From Stenopsyche tienmushanensis (lineage: Eukaryota; Arthropoda; Insecta; Trichoptera; Stenopsychidae): a stretch of 64,000 nt of DNA. A model generated the notes under the pieces. That model did no database searches, had not been told where the DNA came from, and worked only from the letters and a program-made list of their open reading frames with translations. A program made the position numbers and the translations under genes. The stretch's first letter is position 1. Every line of letters starts with the position of its first letter. Positions 12,201 to 24,390 of this stretch are shown piece by piece. The stretch is from contig WACJ01000120.1 of NCBI GenBank assembly GCA_008973525.1, positions 682,001 through 746,000 on the forward strand, given 5' to 3'.

Positions 12201-15200
12201 GTGTAAATATTTCAAATACATCTGTTAATAAAATGGAGACAACTGTGGATGTTATGAAAAATACAGATATTTCAGAAACTGAAAACATGAATATGAAAAA
12301 TGATCACCCTCTGAAGGAATCCTTTAAAGCGTCTAAAAAGTCATCAAAAGCCAAGCGGCTCTTAGCAGAAAAAGGAACAACCAGTCTACGAGCTGTGAGA
12401 ATCAAATCCACCAGTGAAAAATTAAAACAGAAAACTTCACATGATTCTCAATCAGATATTTTAATACCTGCTGACGATGGTGATGCTAATTCTGACAAAA
12501 ATGAAATCACTTTATGTGAGAAGCAAAATATGGATGACATAAATATAATTAATGATACTCTTATTGATAATAAAACAAAACAAACATCAGAATCTACTCA
12601 AGAGAGTAAATTATTAAATCCTTCGAGAGATGTATCCCATGCCACATTGTTGAATAACAAACATAATATTCAACAAAATGAAATAACTAGTACTCAAGAA
12701 TCTATTCAAGAAAATGTAGAAAACTCTATTCTCGCTAAAGAAAAAGAGCCTATTGTAAACATGTCTGAAGACACTTCGAAATTAAACATCAAAATAACTA
12801 ATAAAAAGAAATCAAATATTAAAAAACAAAAACAAAAGGTTTCAAAAATTGATAGTGAAAATTATATTGCCGCAGAAAGTGTAAATGTTGTTTTAAAGAA
12901 GAAGATATCCCAAATAATTCCCAAATCAAGTTCTGAGTCAGTTGATATAACTGACAATATTGATTCAGAAAAATTTCCAAAATTGGTTGTAGAAATATCC
13001 TCAATAGAACATCAAGGATTGTCTCCACAAAAAACAAGGGGAAAACCTAAAACTCATAAAATCAACAAAAGTCAAGAAAATTTTATAGAACAAACTAAAG
13101 AAATAGGTTCGAGTATTAAGAACGCAAGAAGTAATAAATTGAAGTCAACAGTCCGTGAAAAAATATCCGGGGATTGTAATGAAAAAGTAATTATTAATGA
13201 ATCTGAATTTGCATTGACACCTACAAATTCTCATGAGTTAATAAGTAATGAAAAAATTGTTAAATGTGACAAAATCATCTCTTTAACAAAATCTACTATA
13301 GAAATGAAAGAAGAAAGTGTGTTCAAAGGATTTTCAAGAAAGCATAAAATGAAGACCAAATTAAAAGACACTATTGATGAAAAAATACTTCTTGCTAACA
13401 TTAACGGTGACAATGTATATTTAAATAATGAAGTATCAACTGTGGCTATAACACCAGTTGAATTGGGTGATATAAGCATTGACAAGAATCAATTAGTAGA
13501 AAAAATTATTCTCAAAAAAGATGACAATATTGAAAAACTATCTCAAATTCCGAAAGATGTTATTGTTGCAGAAGGTGAAGAGTCAGATGATGATATATGT
13601 CTTGCTGAAATGGCTAAGAAAAAGGTGGACCATGTAACCCCAAATGTAAGAGAAGATTTGGAAAAATCAATTCTCAACACGGAAGTGTGTTTACTTAAAC
13701 TTACAATACCAAAAATTGACAAAGAAATTGAAAATAATTTGATACTTAATGATAAAAGCGTGCCGGTTTCAACTGAAAAGCTCTCCATTAAAGAGATTCC
13801 ACAAGATTTTGACCAAAAACAAAATTCAAAACAATTTAAATCGATTTTATCTACCACAAAACAGAAGAACAATTGTAAAAAGTCAAAAAATGCATCTTTG
13901 CAAATACAAAATGAAGAAATTAACAACGATGAGAATAAATTTAACTCTTCTTATGATGATAGAAATAATATTATCGATGAAAAGGTTGAAGAAAACAAAT
14001 CTGATAATTACCCAATAAAAAAACGAAAAAGTAAAAATTCAAGCTCTAAAAAACGACTAAATATTCGAAAATCTGGTAGAATTTCATCATACAAGAATAG
14101 TTTTGATGATGATAAAATACCCGCTTCTACAGTAAACTCAGTCAAACTGAGTGAGAATGGTCATCTTATCTTTAAGATGCAAAAGGACGAATCATCTCCA
14201 CCAAAGAAATCAAACGATTCCCCAATATCTGAAGTTGATATTAGTATTTCCAATTTGCAAGATGAAATAAAAGCAATCAAGAGTGAACTCAATTATAACT
14301 TACAACTTAAACGAAATTCTGCACTTAGAGATGCGGAATCAAAATCTTCTGATACATCTAAGCATGCTGCAGGAAATCATGAATCGCGTCATAAAAAAGG
14401 CTTGAAATCCAAAAATAAAAAGCATGGTATCAACATGGAAAGTAAGATGAGTGAAAATGTACCATTGAAACAGTTGCAAAATGAGACAAGAAGTGCTATT
14501 ACAGATAAAGTATCAAACTTCAAGAATGAAAATATTTCTGTTTCAAGCAATCTCATAATCGTATCAGAAAAACTAGAAAACGTGTCTAAAGTTACTGAAA
14601 ATGCTAATTATTTACAATTGTCGAAATCAAAAAGTGAGGAAAATTTATTAATTTTATTGCAAGAAAAGTCGAATTCTACAGCCATTGAAAATACTATAAA
14701 TGTAGCTGCAGATACAATAATTGCTAAAGAAAAACTTTCTACTTTGGAGAATGATGATGATTGCTTAATTTCAGGCAAGAGTAATGTAACGAAAAGTGCA
14801 AAAAGAAAATCTAAATCAATCAAACAACGCCAATCTCAAGTTGATATTACATCCATTTCAGATATTCATATATCTACTTCAGAGAGTCATGTTTCTAATT
14901 CTACTAATCATACAACTAATGTAGAAAAGATATACGAAAGTTTTAAAAATCAAGAAACGTGTGACCAAGATATGGATTTAACAAAAGATTCAATTTCACT
15001 AGATAATTCGCTAGCAAAAGAATTGGAATTGCCTCATTCATTAAAAGTTGACTACAAACTGCAATCCAAGAAAGCTAAGAAGAAAAAACGAATTTCAACA
15101 GTAAATGAATTATCAAAGGATGCACTTGAATCTCAAATAAATGATCCTGAAATAGAAACATCTTTTTCAACAGAGGCTACAAAGAAAAATCATCGTTCAA

Positions 15201-18200
15201 GAAAATCACTCTTGAATACAAAAGACTCCTCCAAACTTCCTCAATTAGAACTTCATAAATGTTTATCTTCTGATAATGAAATATTAGAAAATTTTTCTGA
15301 TGAAAACATACCACTTAAAGAAATAAGTGAGATTTATAAAAAACAAAACTGCGATGATGCACAAAGTGCAATTGACGTATTTTCACATGAAGAGGACAAT
15401 AAAATGCTAAAATGCGAAAGTAAAAACATGAAACTTCAAATTAAATTAAGTCAGGAAGTTATAGAAAAAGATGATAAAAACAAAATAATTTCTTCTTCGC
15501 ATGCAGAAAAAACTTCTCGTAAAATTAAGAACAAGAAGCGTAATGAACACAAGCGACATTTGAGTGAGAGTAGTTCGGAAGATAATGTACTATCTGCATT
15601 TTCAAAAACATCAGGAATTTGTAATTCGTTTTCTCCTTTGGATAAATGTGAAAAAACCTTATCAGAAGAAAGTACTGTGTTGATAAATTCTACAACTCCT
15701 GACAAAAACAAAGAAGAAAACCTTTCTAAAAATAATTTCTTCGTTGATCTGGCACAAAAAAATACGAAATCTAAACGAGGTAAAAAAAGCAAAAATAGCT
15801 ACTTTAATTCAACAGAATGCCTTGTAAATCTGGCAAGTGAAAATTCAATTGAGGTTAACACTGAAACATCTAAAATTTATAAAGGCGATCATGAACATAT
15901 AAATAAAAATGATTTTAACTCTTCTCAAAATATACTATTTTCTGATGGTTCTGTTAATAAGAAAACTGGTGTCGAACAACCTATTGCAAAGGATATTGAC
16001 ACAGAAGAGAATGTCTCTATCAGCAGTTTTCAAGAGAATTTAAATAGTTCAATTTTACTTAGTGCAGAAAATGTATTCGCCGGAAAAAGTCTACTCCAAA
16101 TAAAACCTTTAAACATTAAAAATACTGAATATTCTAATCTTGTTAAAGATCAGCTTGAAAGTGATAAGAATTTGAATAAAGAGCCAACGCTTGATAGAGT
16201 CGTCCTATCTATTCAAGATCTCGAGAAAAATAATTTGAGTATAGGAAACACGCTCATGAAACATCCAAATGCAGATATCGCCTTCCAATTCGATCCATTG
16301 TGCGATAATAATTCATTTTATAAGAAAAATAAACGATCAAATTCCAATATTATCGATGAGGTAATTACAGCGAAAAAGAAAAAAGGGAAGAAAAGCTCTA
16401 AGCATGCTATTCCAATCACTGACGGGACAAGCATAGAAGATGAAAAAATATCAAGTTCTAAATCCACAGATGCTCAAAAACAGGGTTTAATTTTGATAAA
16501 CCAAAAAGAAAATCCAATTGATGAAAATATTTCAACTGAAAAAAGTTGTAAGAAAAGTTATGATCATGTAAGAAACTCTGAGAGCATTCCTACCAATCTA
16601 GATTTTTATGAAAAACAAAATAAATATATTGATTCGCCTGAAGAAAATCAACATGATTTAATAAATGATGAAATCAAAACTTCCACCAAAAAGAAAAATA
16701 AAAGGAAGAAAAGCACTCTACAAAGTGAAATCTTTAAAAATGTTGTATCACCTATTGCTGAGTGCGAAAGTGATTTTTCTCAAATAACACAATCTAACAA
16801 ATATTGTGATAATTCTCTTAGTATCATAATTGAGAATAGCAACAAAAACAGTAATTCTATTGTAAATGACAGTGCTAATGAAATGCTGCTTGATGATGAA
16901 CAAATAGATAAATCAATAACCAACGAAATTACACTAGTCAAAGAAAAACTGTCATCTATGGAAAACATTTACAAAGATTCGTTCCTAAAGATCAGCAGTG
17001 AAGGAAGTAAAAAACAAAAGAAAAGGAACCAATATGAAATTCCAATGAGATCTGAGTTTAATGTGATCAATTTGGATGACAGAGAAAAAAATAAAATGTC
17101 AACATTCGATAAGACAGAATCAAAAGGCAATGATTTGTTTATAATTGATTCTAAATCTAAAGACAAGGAATTATCGGTTGCATCTCTAAGCGTATATACA
17201 GACAGATCTTCACTGGACTCCAAATTGAATTCCTCTGACAGGACTAATAAAGAATCCATAAAAGAAAAACCAGCAATTGATGATTTGTCTATTGTAAATG
17301 ATAATTATGATATCACAAAAATAAATAACATTGAATACAAAAAGAAAATTGACAAATCTTGTTTTACAACAGAAGATAAAATTAATGAAGATCTCTATAA
17401 TTTTGATAATGAAAAATGCACAAATGATATCTTTCCCAAATTCATCAACACCGAGGTGCAAACTGAGAGTAAAGGTTACTACTTTGATGAGGATGTGAAC
17501 AAATATGAAAGCAAAAAGAAAAATAAAAAGAAACATCTTAAAACAGCTGAAAAACTTACAAGCACCAAAACTTTTAATATAAAGAAAAAGGACAAGAAAA
17601 AGCATCATTTGAAGAAAGATAAGATTCACATGATTTTAAACAGTCAAGTTTTAGAAGATTACAACGTAAGTGTTAATGACAATATTAACATGAAATCAAG
17701 CATTGATAATAAACAAATTAAATCAAAGAATACCTTCTCTGACGAAGAGTTTCCTTCGAATATTTGCCGTGACACTGATAATATTGCTGAAAATAACAGA
17801 GAAAACTCAATATATGAAGATGAATTATTAGTACCGAATAAAAATATCTATGAGGATGATGGAACCATTGAAACAAAAAGTAAAAGCAAAAAGAGTAAAT
17901 TGAAAGCTGATGAAAATATTGTAGCATCTAAAAAGAGCAAAAAGAAAATGTTAACAGATGAAAGTGAATTCAACTCGCACATTGATTCGTTTTCTAAATC
18001 CAATAAACACGATTTAGTTGATACAGAAAGCACTGAAATTTTGAAAGATAATCTTGAATTACCTAATATTGATATCACACACGTGTCTGATAAAGAAACA
18101 TACATTTCCAACGAAAATAGTGAAGGTACTAGTATTCTTCCAAAAATGGATATGAAAGATCAAAAGCAAAAACCAAAGAAAGTGGTCATGTCAGCTGACG

Positions 18201-20850
18201 TACATCCAATACTTGGTTCTATGCATGTGAAAAACAAAAACAAATCTAAAAGTTATTTCCCATCAACTGTTGAACAATCCAGCTTATTAGACACGGATAA
18301 ATTGAATATTTTTTCCGCATCCAAAAAAGGTAAAACATCCAAAAACAATTCCCTTTCGGAAAATGACTCATTAGGCACTATGAGCAGCTATGAATATTTA
18401 AAAGCAGATTCTGAAGTGAACATGGAGAATAGATTCAGTATGGATATACCATTCATGTCGGAAGAAGATGATATTCCGCTGACTAAAAATCAATTCAAAA
18501 CTAACTCAATTAAAATAGTGGAGCCGAAAGAAGCTCAATGTAAAGTTGATTGTACTTCATCTGAATATACGTCTTCATTTAAAGGTAAAAAAATAATGAA
18601 AGATTTCACTAATTCTATCTGTAAAAATCAACCTGATTCTACAAATTTGATTCCAAAAACTTCTCATAGTAAGTTACCAAATAATATAAATGACAATATA
18701 TCAGAATCTACAACTAAGCCTAGCTTGAAACGTTACTCACCTATAAATGAATACCATAAATACACAAATGAATTAAATTCAGTGAAAATATTATCATCTT
18801 GTGATCAAGTTTCAGAAAAACATCTTTATAACCAAAATACATTTAGAGACTTATCTACAGCTACACAATCAATGGAAACTGAAATGAGTCAAATTGATAT
18901 TGATAAGGAATCACATATTCAAGATAAATATTTGGCAGATTTTGGAATGTTTACTGAAAAGCGTCCCAGAAAGTCTACTATTTTGGCAATCAAAAAAATT
19001 TCTCAAACATTCAAACCTGATTCAAGCGACACGGATGACATGTATGAAAAAACCAATTCTCATCATCAAAGCTCTAGGCCCCAAAAGAAACGATCGAAGA
19101 AATCAACTGATATTGAACCTGCTCCAAGTAGCCAGCCTGATTTCGAATGTTTAGAAAAACAATCAAATGATATTGAAAAGGAAGGCTTTCCTGATGGCGC
19201 ACAAACTAAATATGTTAATTATGATTCCAATACTCATGACTCACCTTCCACTGTTGAAATAAAGAAATTACCAGTTGAAACAAAATTGGAAACCTATTGC
19301 TCACTATGCAAAAGAAAATTTAGAAAACATGAAAATCTCCTCAAACATAAGACAACATTAATGCATATTTCAAAAATGTCTGAGAAAAACAATACAGAAG
19401 AGAAAGATCTAACAAGCAGAGACGATGCAAATTCAGAAATGCAGGTTGATATCGTTGAAAATGTCAGTGTCCCCAATTATGAAAGAAAAAATATGAATAA
19501 TGATCAAATAATTGATGAAAAATCATTACTTCTCGACAACACCATAAGACCCTACAAAAACTTAGCAGAGAGAAAAAGTTTCGGTAATGAAGCATCACAA
19601 CATGCATCTGTATCGACAGTTGATATTGTAAAATGCAATGACCTTTATAATAAACCCGAAGGGAGCATAGAAAAAAGCACAAAAAAAATCATAATTGAAC
19701 CACCCGAGAATAACCTGGGCGTGGAAATGTCCAGAAAAGAACTTAGCCGTGACGAAGCGCTATTTTTTGAGTGTTGCAGTTTATTAAAAGAATCTGAAAC
19801 GACACGAAAACAAGTGAGAGAAATGGATATGTATAAAATTTCACCAAAAAATACAACCAAATCTCAACATGATAAAGTCAGTAAAGAATTGAAAAATTCC
19901 GTTGTTACGTATGATGTAAATATTCTTCATACTAATGAAATGATTCCTCCAATGTATACAAGAAAAGAAAATATTGAAATACCGAAGACCAATGCCATTT
20001 CTAATCCTACCGAATGCGCACAAAAACTTATTAATTTGAATGATCAGACGGCTCATCGTATAGATGGTGTTCGGAAATCTCTTGCGAAATTTGAAAGCAT
20101 GCATTCAAATATATCTTTAAATTCAAGTATAGAAATGCCCAAGTCTACACTCAGAACTGATGTTTTTGAGATTAAAAAGTCTAAACAAAAAAATAAAAAT
20201 ATTAAAGACAACACTGATGTTTTTGAAGAAGATCATTTCAATGAGCCTGCAGAATTATTATTGAAGAAAAACACATTAATTTCTTCACCAGTAGAAGATG
20301 ATTTAGAAGATACGGTCGAATCTAGCTCATATTGCATGGAATCCTTGATAATACGGACAAATTCTAATGATTTTTCCGATAATGGTGATAGTATCCTGTC
20401 CAACAAAGATACGAATCCGACTTCTCTCAAAGTGAGCAAAGATAAGGGACCAAAAGCATCATCCTCAAAATGCACAATTGTGAGCAAAAAGAGCATGCAT
20501 GGTGATAGTAAGTTTCACAAAAAGAAAAGCATTCAAAAAGGCCATTTAAGTCCTCAAACATCTGAAGAAGAAATAGAGAAAAGCGGAAAAGTTTATAAGT
20601 TTAAAGTCAATGAAGCTCCACACACTTCAAGTAGAAAAGAACTTCAAAATCTTGGAGAATCGTCAAACAGAAAATCATTCACATTCAGTTCAATGGAAAT
20701 TGGAAATCAGTTTGATGAATATGAAGATAAATTTGATAAGATAAAGCGCAAAGTAAGAGAAAAAGCTCAAGCGGTACACGATCCTATGACAGCCATCGCG
20801 CCAGTCGCGGGCCATTCAAAGTCTCGGAAGAAAAGTCATTCTAAATCAAG
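9252..20850 (+). CDS. Giant zinc-finger nuclear protein, 11.6-kb central exon (residues 984-4850)
   Basis: A single uninterrupted exon of 11,599 bases with one open frame, flanked by a CAG acceptor and an AAG|GTAACT donor (phase 2). Visible landmarks: an Asp/Glu run near residues 1118-1130, an Asn-rich stretch near 1430, a block containing RGLNDCIAMLKGKL near 1610, two PxDLS motifs (PLDLS at residue 1639 and PEDLS at 1649) of the type known to dock the CtBP corepressor, and a Ser/Thr-rich linker after them. Dozens of KKSKKK-like patches run to the end. One finger at C4333/C4336/H4349/H4355 has the H-x5-H spacing of U1/matrin-type zinc fingers. The Lys/Ser/Asn/Asp/Glu bias indicates a largely disordered scaffold. 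A role as transcriptional corepressor or chromatin scaffold is inference from the PxDLS pair and fingers. Confidence 0.92.
11216..11260 (+). other. Tandem PxDLS motifs (candidate CtBP-docking site)
   Basis: Codes QPLDLSGRIPQPEDLSMK. PLDLS (11216-11230) is the canonical CtBP-binding core. PEDLS (11246-11260) is a variant six residues later. Both sit in a conserved-looking island inside otherwise low-complexity sequence. Binding is inferred from the motif. Confidence 0.6.
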
Positions 20851-21515
20851 GTAACTTATTTTTTATAGATATATTGAAGTATATATTGTAAAAACAGCAA
20901 CATAGTAAAAAATAATATAAAACTTGATTGTTGGGGGCTTTAAGTCTACTCAGTCTTCAAAACACTAGTGTACTTTTACGATATTACACTAATTAATATT
21001 AACACATCAAATTAGATTTTTTTTGTGATTAATATTTTCTATTTATAAAACTGTATCTGATTTGCTTTTAAGTTTACGATGGACCAGTTTTAAAGTTACT
21101 TTTCAAAGCAAAATTTGTAAAGTGAACTGTCAAACATATCTCGTTACACAGCATTGAATGTAAATAACAAATTACCAGTTGTAACCTAATTTATAGATTC
21201 AAAAATAGGCGAAATGTATCAAAGGATAGTTATTTAAATGGATTGGTTTTAAAGTTTTAAGGAAATTATAATACTGTAAAATGTCATTTATGACAAAATG
21301 GAATATTCTAAGCTCGCAAATCTCTAAATTCATATTCTAAACATATATCGTTAATCAAAGTTTATTTGTAACATTAAAAATAGCTATATGAAGGTTAAAA
21401 TTAAATTTTCATACAGTAAAAATATCATACTAATGCTTGGATAACTAATTTCTTTTATTGATTTGTGTAATATAAAGTATTGTTAAATTTTATTAATCTT
21501 TTATAATATTTTTAG
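20851..21515 (+). other. Intron, 665 bp, phase 2
   Basis: Donor GTAACT after 20850 and acceptor ATATTTTTAG ending at 21515. The join rebuilds an AGG arginine codon (residue 4850) and continues as KSTKSGSEGSS. The frame hits TAA just after the donor if unspliced. Confidence 0.9.
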
Positions 21516-23667
21516 GAAATCGACAAAATCAGGCTCGGAAGGATCTTCTAAACTTTCCAAACTGTCAACAAAAAGCCGTCGTATTTCAAAAAAGAAGAGC
21601 CACAAAGATTCTCAAAAACGAAGTCACAAGAAAATTTTAACAAAAGGAGCATTGAAAGGATTTGACAGTGTTAAAGTTTCAATACCAACTGAAGAAATCA
21701 ACATGAATATTTTGGACAATTCAAAATCAAATTTGCAAGAACTAGCGGACTATGCTTTGCAAAATGAAAATATTTCGACTGAAACACCTGGATTTTCTCC
21801 CAGCAAGGAGATTTCAACAAAAAAGACTGATAAAAATAATTTACCTTCTACATCAAAACAAGCTGATAAGGCTGCATACGCTTCAAATTTTCAAAATGCT
21901 CCAGACGGTTCTTGCACAAAAGATGAAGATGATCCACAAATGGATATCTATGAATTCTTTGACGATGAAGACTATTTTAATGCCACTAATAATTTCAAAT
22001 TCAATTCCCCACCTAATCTGAACTTTAATGATAAAAGTACACATGTGGCAAATAAAAAACCAGCAGAATCCAGTAACGTCTCTAACAATTATAAAAACAA
22101 TGTAGAATTGCACAATGAAGATTCACAAATTTCTAGTTTCAGCTTTTCTGATAGGGAGGATTTTAACTACATGTCAGATACTTATCGTGAAAATCAAAGT
22201 GGAGATGAAACAAATGTAAGTTCCAATTCACCCGAGCCTAATACGAGCACGGCTAAAGTGAGCAGAAAAAGTAAGGTGTTTAAGAATAAAAAAATAACAA
22301 AGAAGAGCGCTATAATGGGTCGAATATTTAAAAACAATGCAATTAGAAATGATCAGAAATCAACGAGCGAGACTTCAAATAATGCAATTGCAAAAGATAC
22401 AACTGTGTGCAATCGAACTAATATGGATCAATTATTTGATAGCCTTTTAGAAAAAGGCACCACTTCTAACAATAAAGCTAGTTCAAAAGCTAATGATAAA
22501 TCTGGCGAACATTCTGAAGCAACCGATTATGGTAGTAACCAAGAAGACACAACCTGTGTGAAATCTACAGAAGTACATAAATCTTCAGAAAAAGGAAGCG
22601 CTTCTGAATATGAGGACAGTGATATTGATGAAAAATCAATTGCACCTGCGAGATCTAGTCAACGCAAAATTATTCCAAGATTGAAAGCTAGATATTCAGA
22701 TGATGAGACTGCAATACCTTCAACATCAAAAGGCATTCCCAGTAAATCATCACCAGATAAACGAGAAAGTGGAAGGATGCTTTGTGAAATATATCAAGAT
22801 AATATTGGAGTCGCTAATAGAAAATCACAGAGGAAATGTACCACGGGGAAACAAAATGTATTAGTAGAAAGCTGGAGTTCGGAGTCTGATTTTGAGGATT
22901 TTAGACAATTTGAAGAGTATTCTTCTATACCTCGAACTCAACGTCATCATAGAAGACCGAGGAGAAGTAGACGTCATCGTCATACAAACGAACACAAGGA
23001 ATCAACAGAGAATCAAAACATACAACCGCAGCCGAGTGGATCTCAAGCACATTTTTCAATGGCCTATCAATCCACTAGCCGCGAGATGCCAAAGAAGAAA
23101 ACGTCATTTAATAAAAATCCTGACCCAGACCGCTACGGTCATTGCAGCAAGGACTATAATAATGGTACTGCCAGTAATAGATCTGATTCGAAAAAGGATA
23201 GTGATGGGGGGGAGCAAGAGAGAAATTTAATTGAAAATCCATTACAAAATAAGAGTTCTCATTCAAAAGTTAGGAGACAAATATTTGGTAGACGAAGAGT
23301 GTCTTTTAATAATAATTCCACTAGTAATAGAAACCAAGGATCTCGTCGTCGGCGTAAACAATCCCAGAGACCGTTTGACTATGATGATGAATTCAAGCCT
23401 ACTCGAATCGCTGAGCCTTGCGCTACTCAGAGACGAAATAAACGGTCTGCATCTGAAATGCTGTACTATTGGTCATCATCGACTGAGGAAGAGATTCCTC
23501 GCGTTCCCGAAGCATCATCGAGTAGAGAGCCCGAGCCGGTGGAACAACACGGATGGATAGTAGGAGACTCGCATAAGAAATTGGTGACAATGCTAGCTCA
23601 TGCCAAAGGACGGAAATCTGATGATAATTCCAGTGTTAAAGAAAAGAAGAGCCGTCCACCGAGTTGA
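21516..23667 (+). CDS. Giant zinc-finger nuclear protein, 3' coding exon (residues 4850-5566)
   Basis: Begins with a Ser/Lys-rich basic stretch (residues 4851-4900), continues with acidic Ser/Asp/Glu segments, then an Arg/His-rich run (RRPRRSRRHRHT). It ends with an island that looks conserved rather than low-complexity: EMLYYWSSSTEEE near residue 5497 and HGWIVGDSHKKLVTMLAHAK near 5528. TGA 23665-23667 ends the frame after SRPPS. The exon itself extends to 23675, where a consensus donor (AT|GTAAGT) follows only 8 bases after the stop. That short distance would not be expected to trigger nonsense-mediated decay. See the separate finding on the tail exon, which continues the same frame. I do not recognise the C-terminal island as a named domain. 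Confidence 0.9.
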
Positions 23668-23675
23668 ATGGATAT

Positions 23676-24350
23676 GTAAGTATTTGTTTTTTTTTTTAAT
23701 ATAATGAACATTGTTGCGCGTATTCTGATACTTATTTTTGTGATATGCATGAAAAAATTATTACCTATTTTAGTCCCATAAAAGGCTGTATCCACATAAC
23801 ATATCCATTGTTCTCAAAGCATTTGCGTATTTCAAATATTGTTGTCAAACAATACTGTTTTAATCGAGTTGTTTAACTTTAATAGAGCAACTATGTGAGG
23901 TTTTAATAAGATAAAAATTTGCGAGTTTGAATAAGTTTTTTCGCATAAAATTCTTTGTGCATTCATTGAAAAAAATTATTTCAATTGTATTGGATAATTA
24001 TATTGCCATTAAACTTATACTTATTGATTTTGCGATCGCGTTGTGATATTTTTTTAATAGATTTGTGCAAATAAATATGTTATTGGATTAAAAATCATAT
24101 TTTTAATCATTCAATATTTTTTTTGATTGAAATAAATTTAATTAAAGATAGTTTTTTTTTTCATGTTTTTGACATGCTTTAAAGATTATCTACCTACAGC
24201 TTTTCGATTTTTAGCGATTATTCAATAAATGTGTATTTTTGTTGTAATGCTAATTTCTTTATGTGCATGTCCTATAGCGTAATTCTGTTAATTGTTGAAG
24301 TATATAATAATGCGACAAGTATGTATGAAGCTAATTTTTTCAATTTCTAG
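23676..24350 (+). other. Intron directly after the stop codon, 675 bp
   Basis: Donor GTAAGT at 23676 and acceptor TTTTTTCAATTTCTAG ending at 24350. Both sites are near consensus. Formally this is a 3'-UTR intron. Confidence 0.7.
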
Positions 24351-24390
24351 GTCCTCCGACACTGATTCCGATAATTCTACAGTGTATTGA
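24351..24390 (+). other. Tail exon: 3' UTR, or a hidden C-terminal extension
   Basis: After splicing, the frame interrupted by TGA 23665 runs MDM then SSDTDSDNSTVY to a second TGA at 24388-24390. Phase is preserved across the splice: AT from the preceding exon plus G makes an ATG codon. The Ser/Asp-rich composition fits a nuclear-protein C-terminus. It may be read by stop-codon readthrough, or the TGA may be a mutated CGA. Confidence 0.5.

Noticed and set aside
9262..23230. Many antisense and shifted frames of 60-140 codons inside the giant exons
   Set aside because: Shadow frames of a strongly biased Lys/Ser/Asn coding sequence, with no independent signals.
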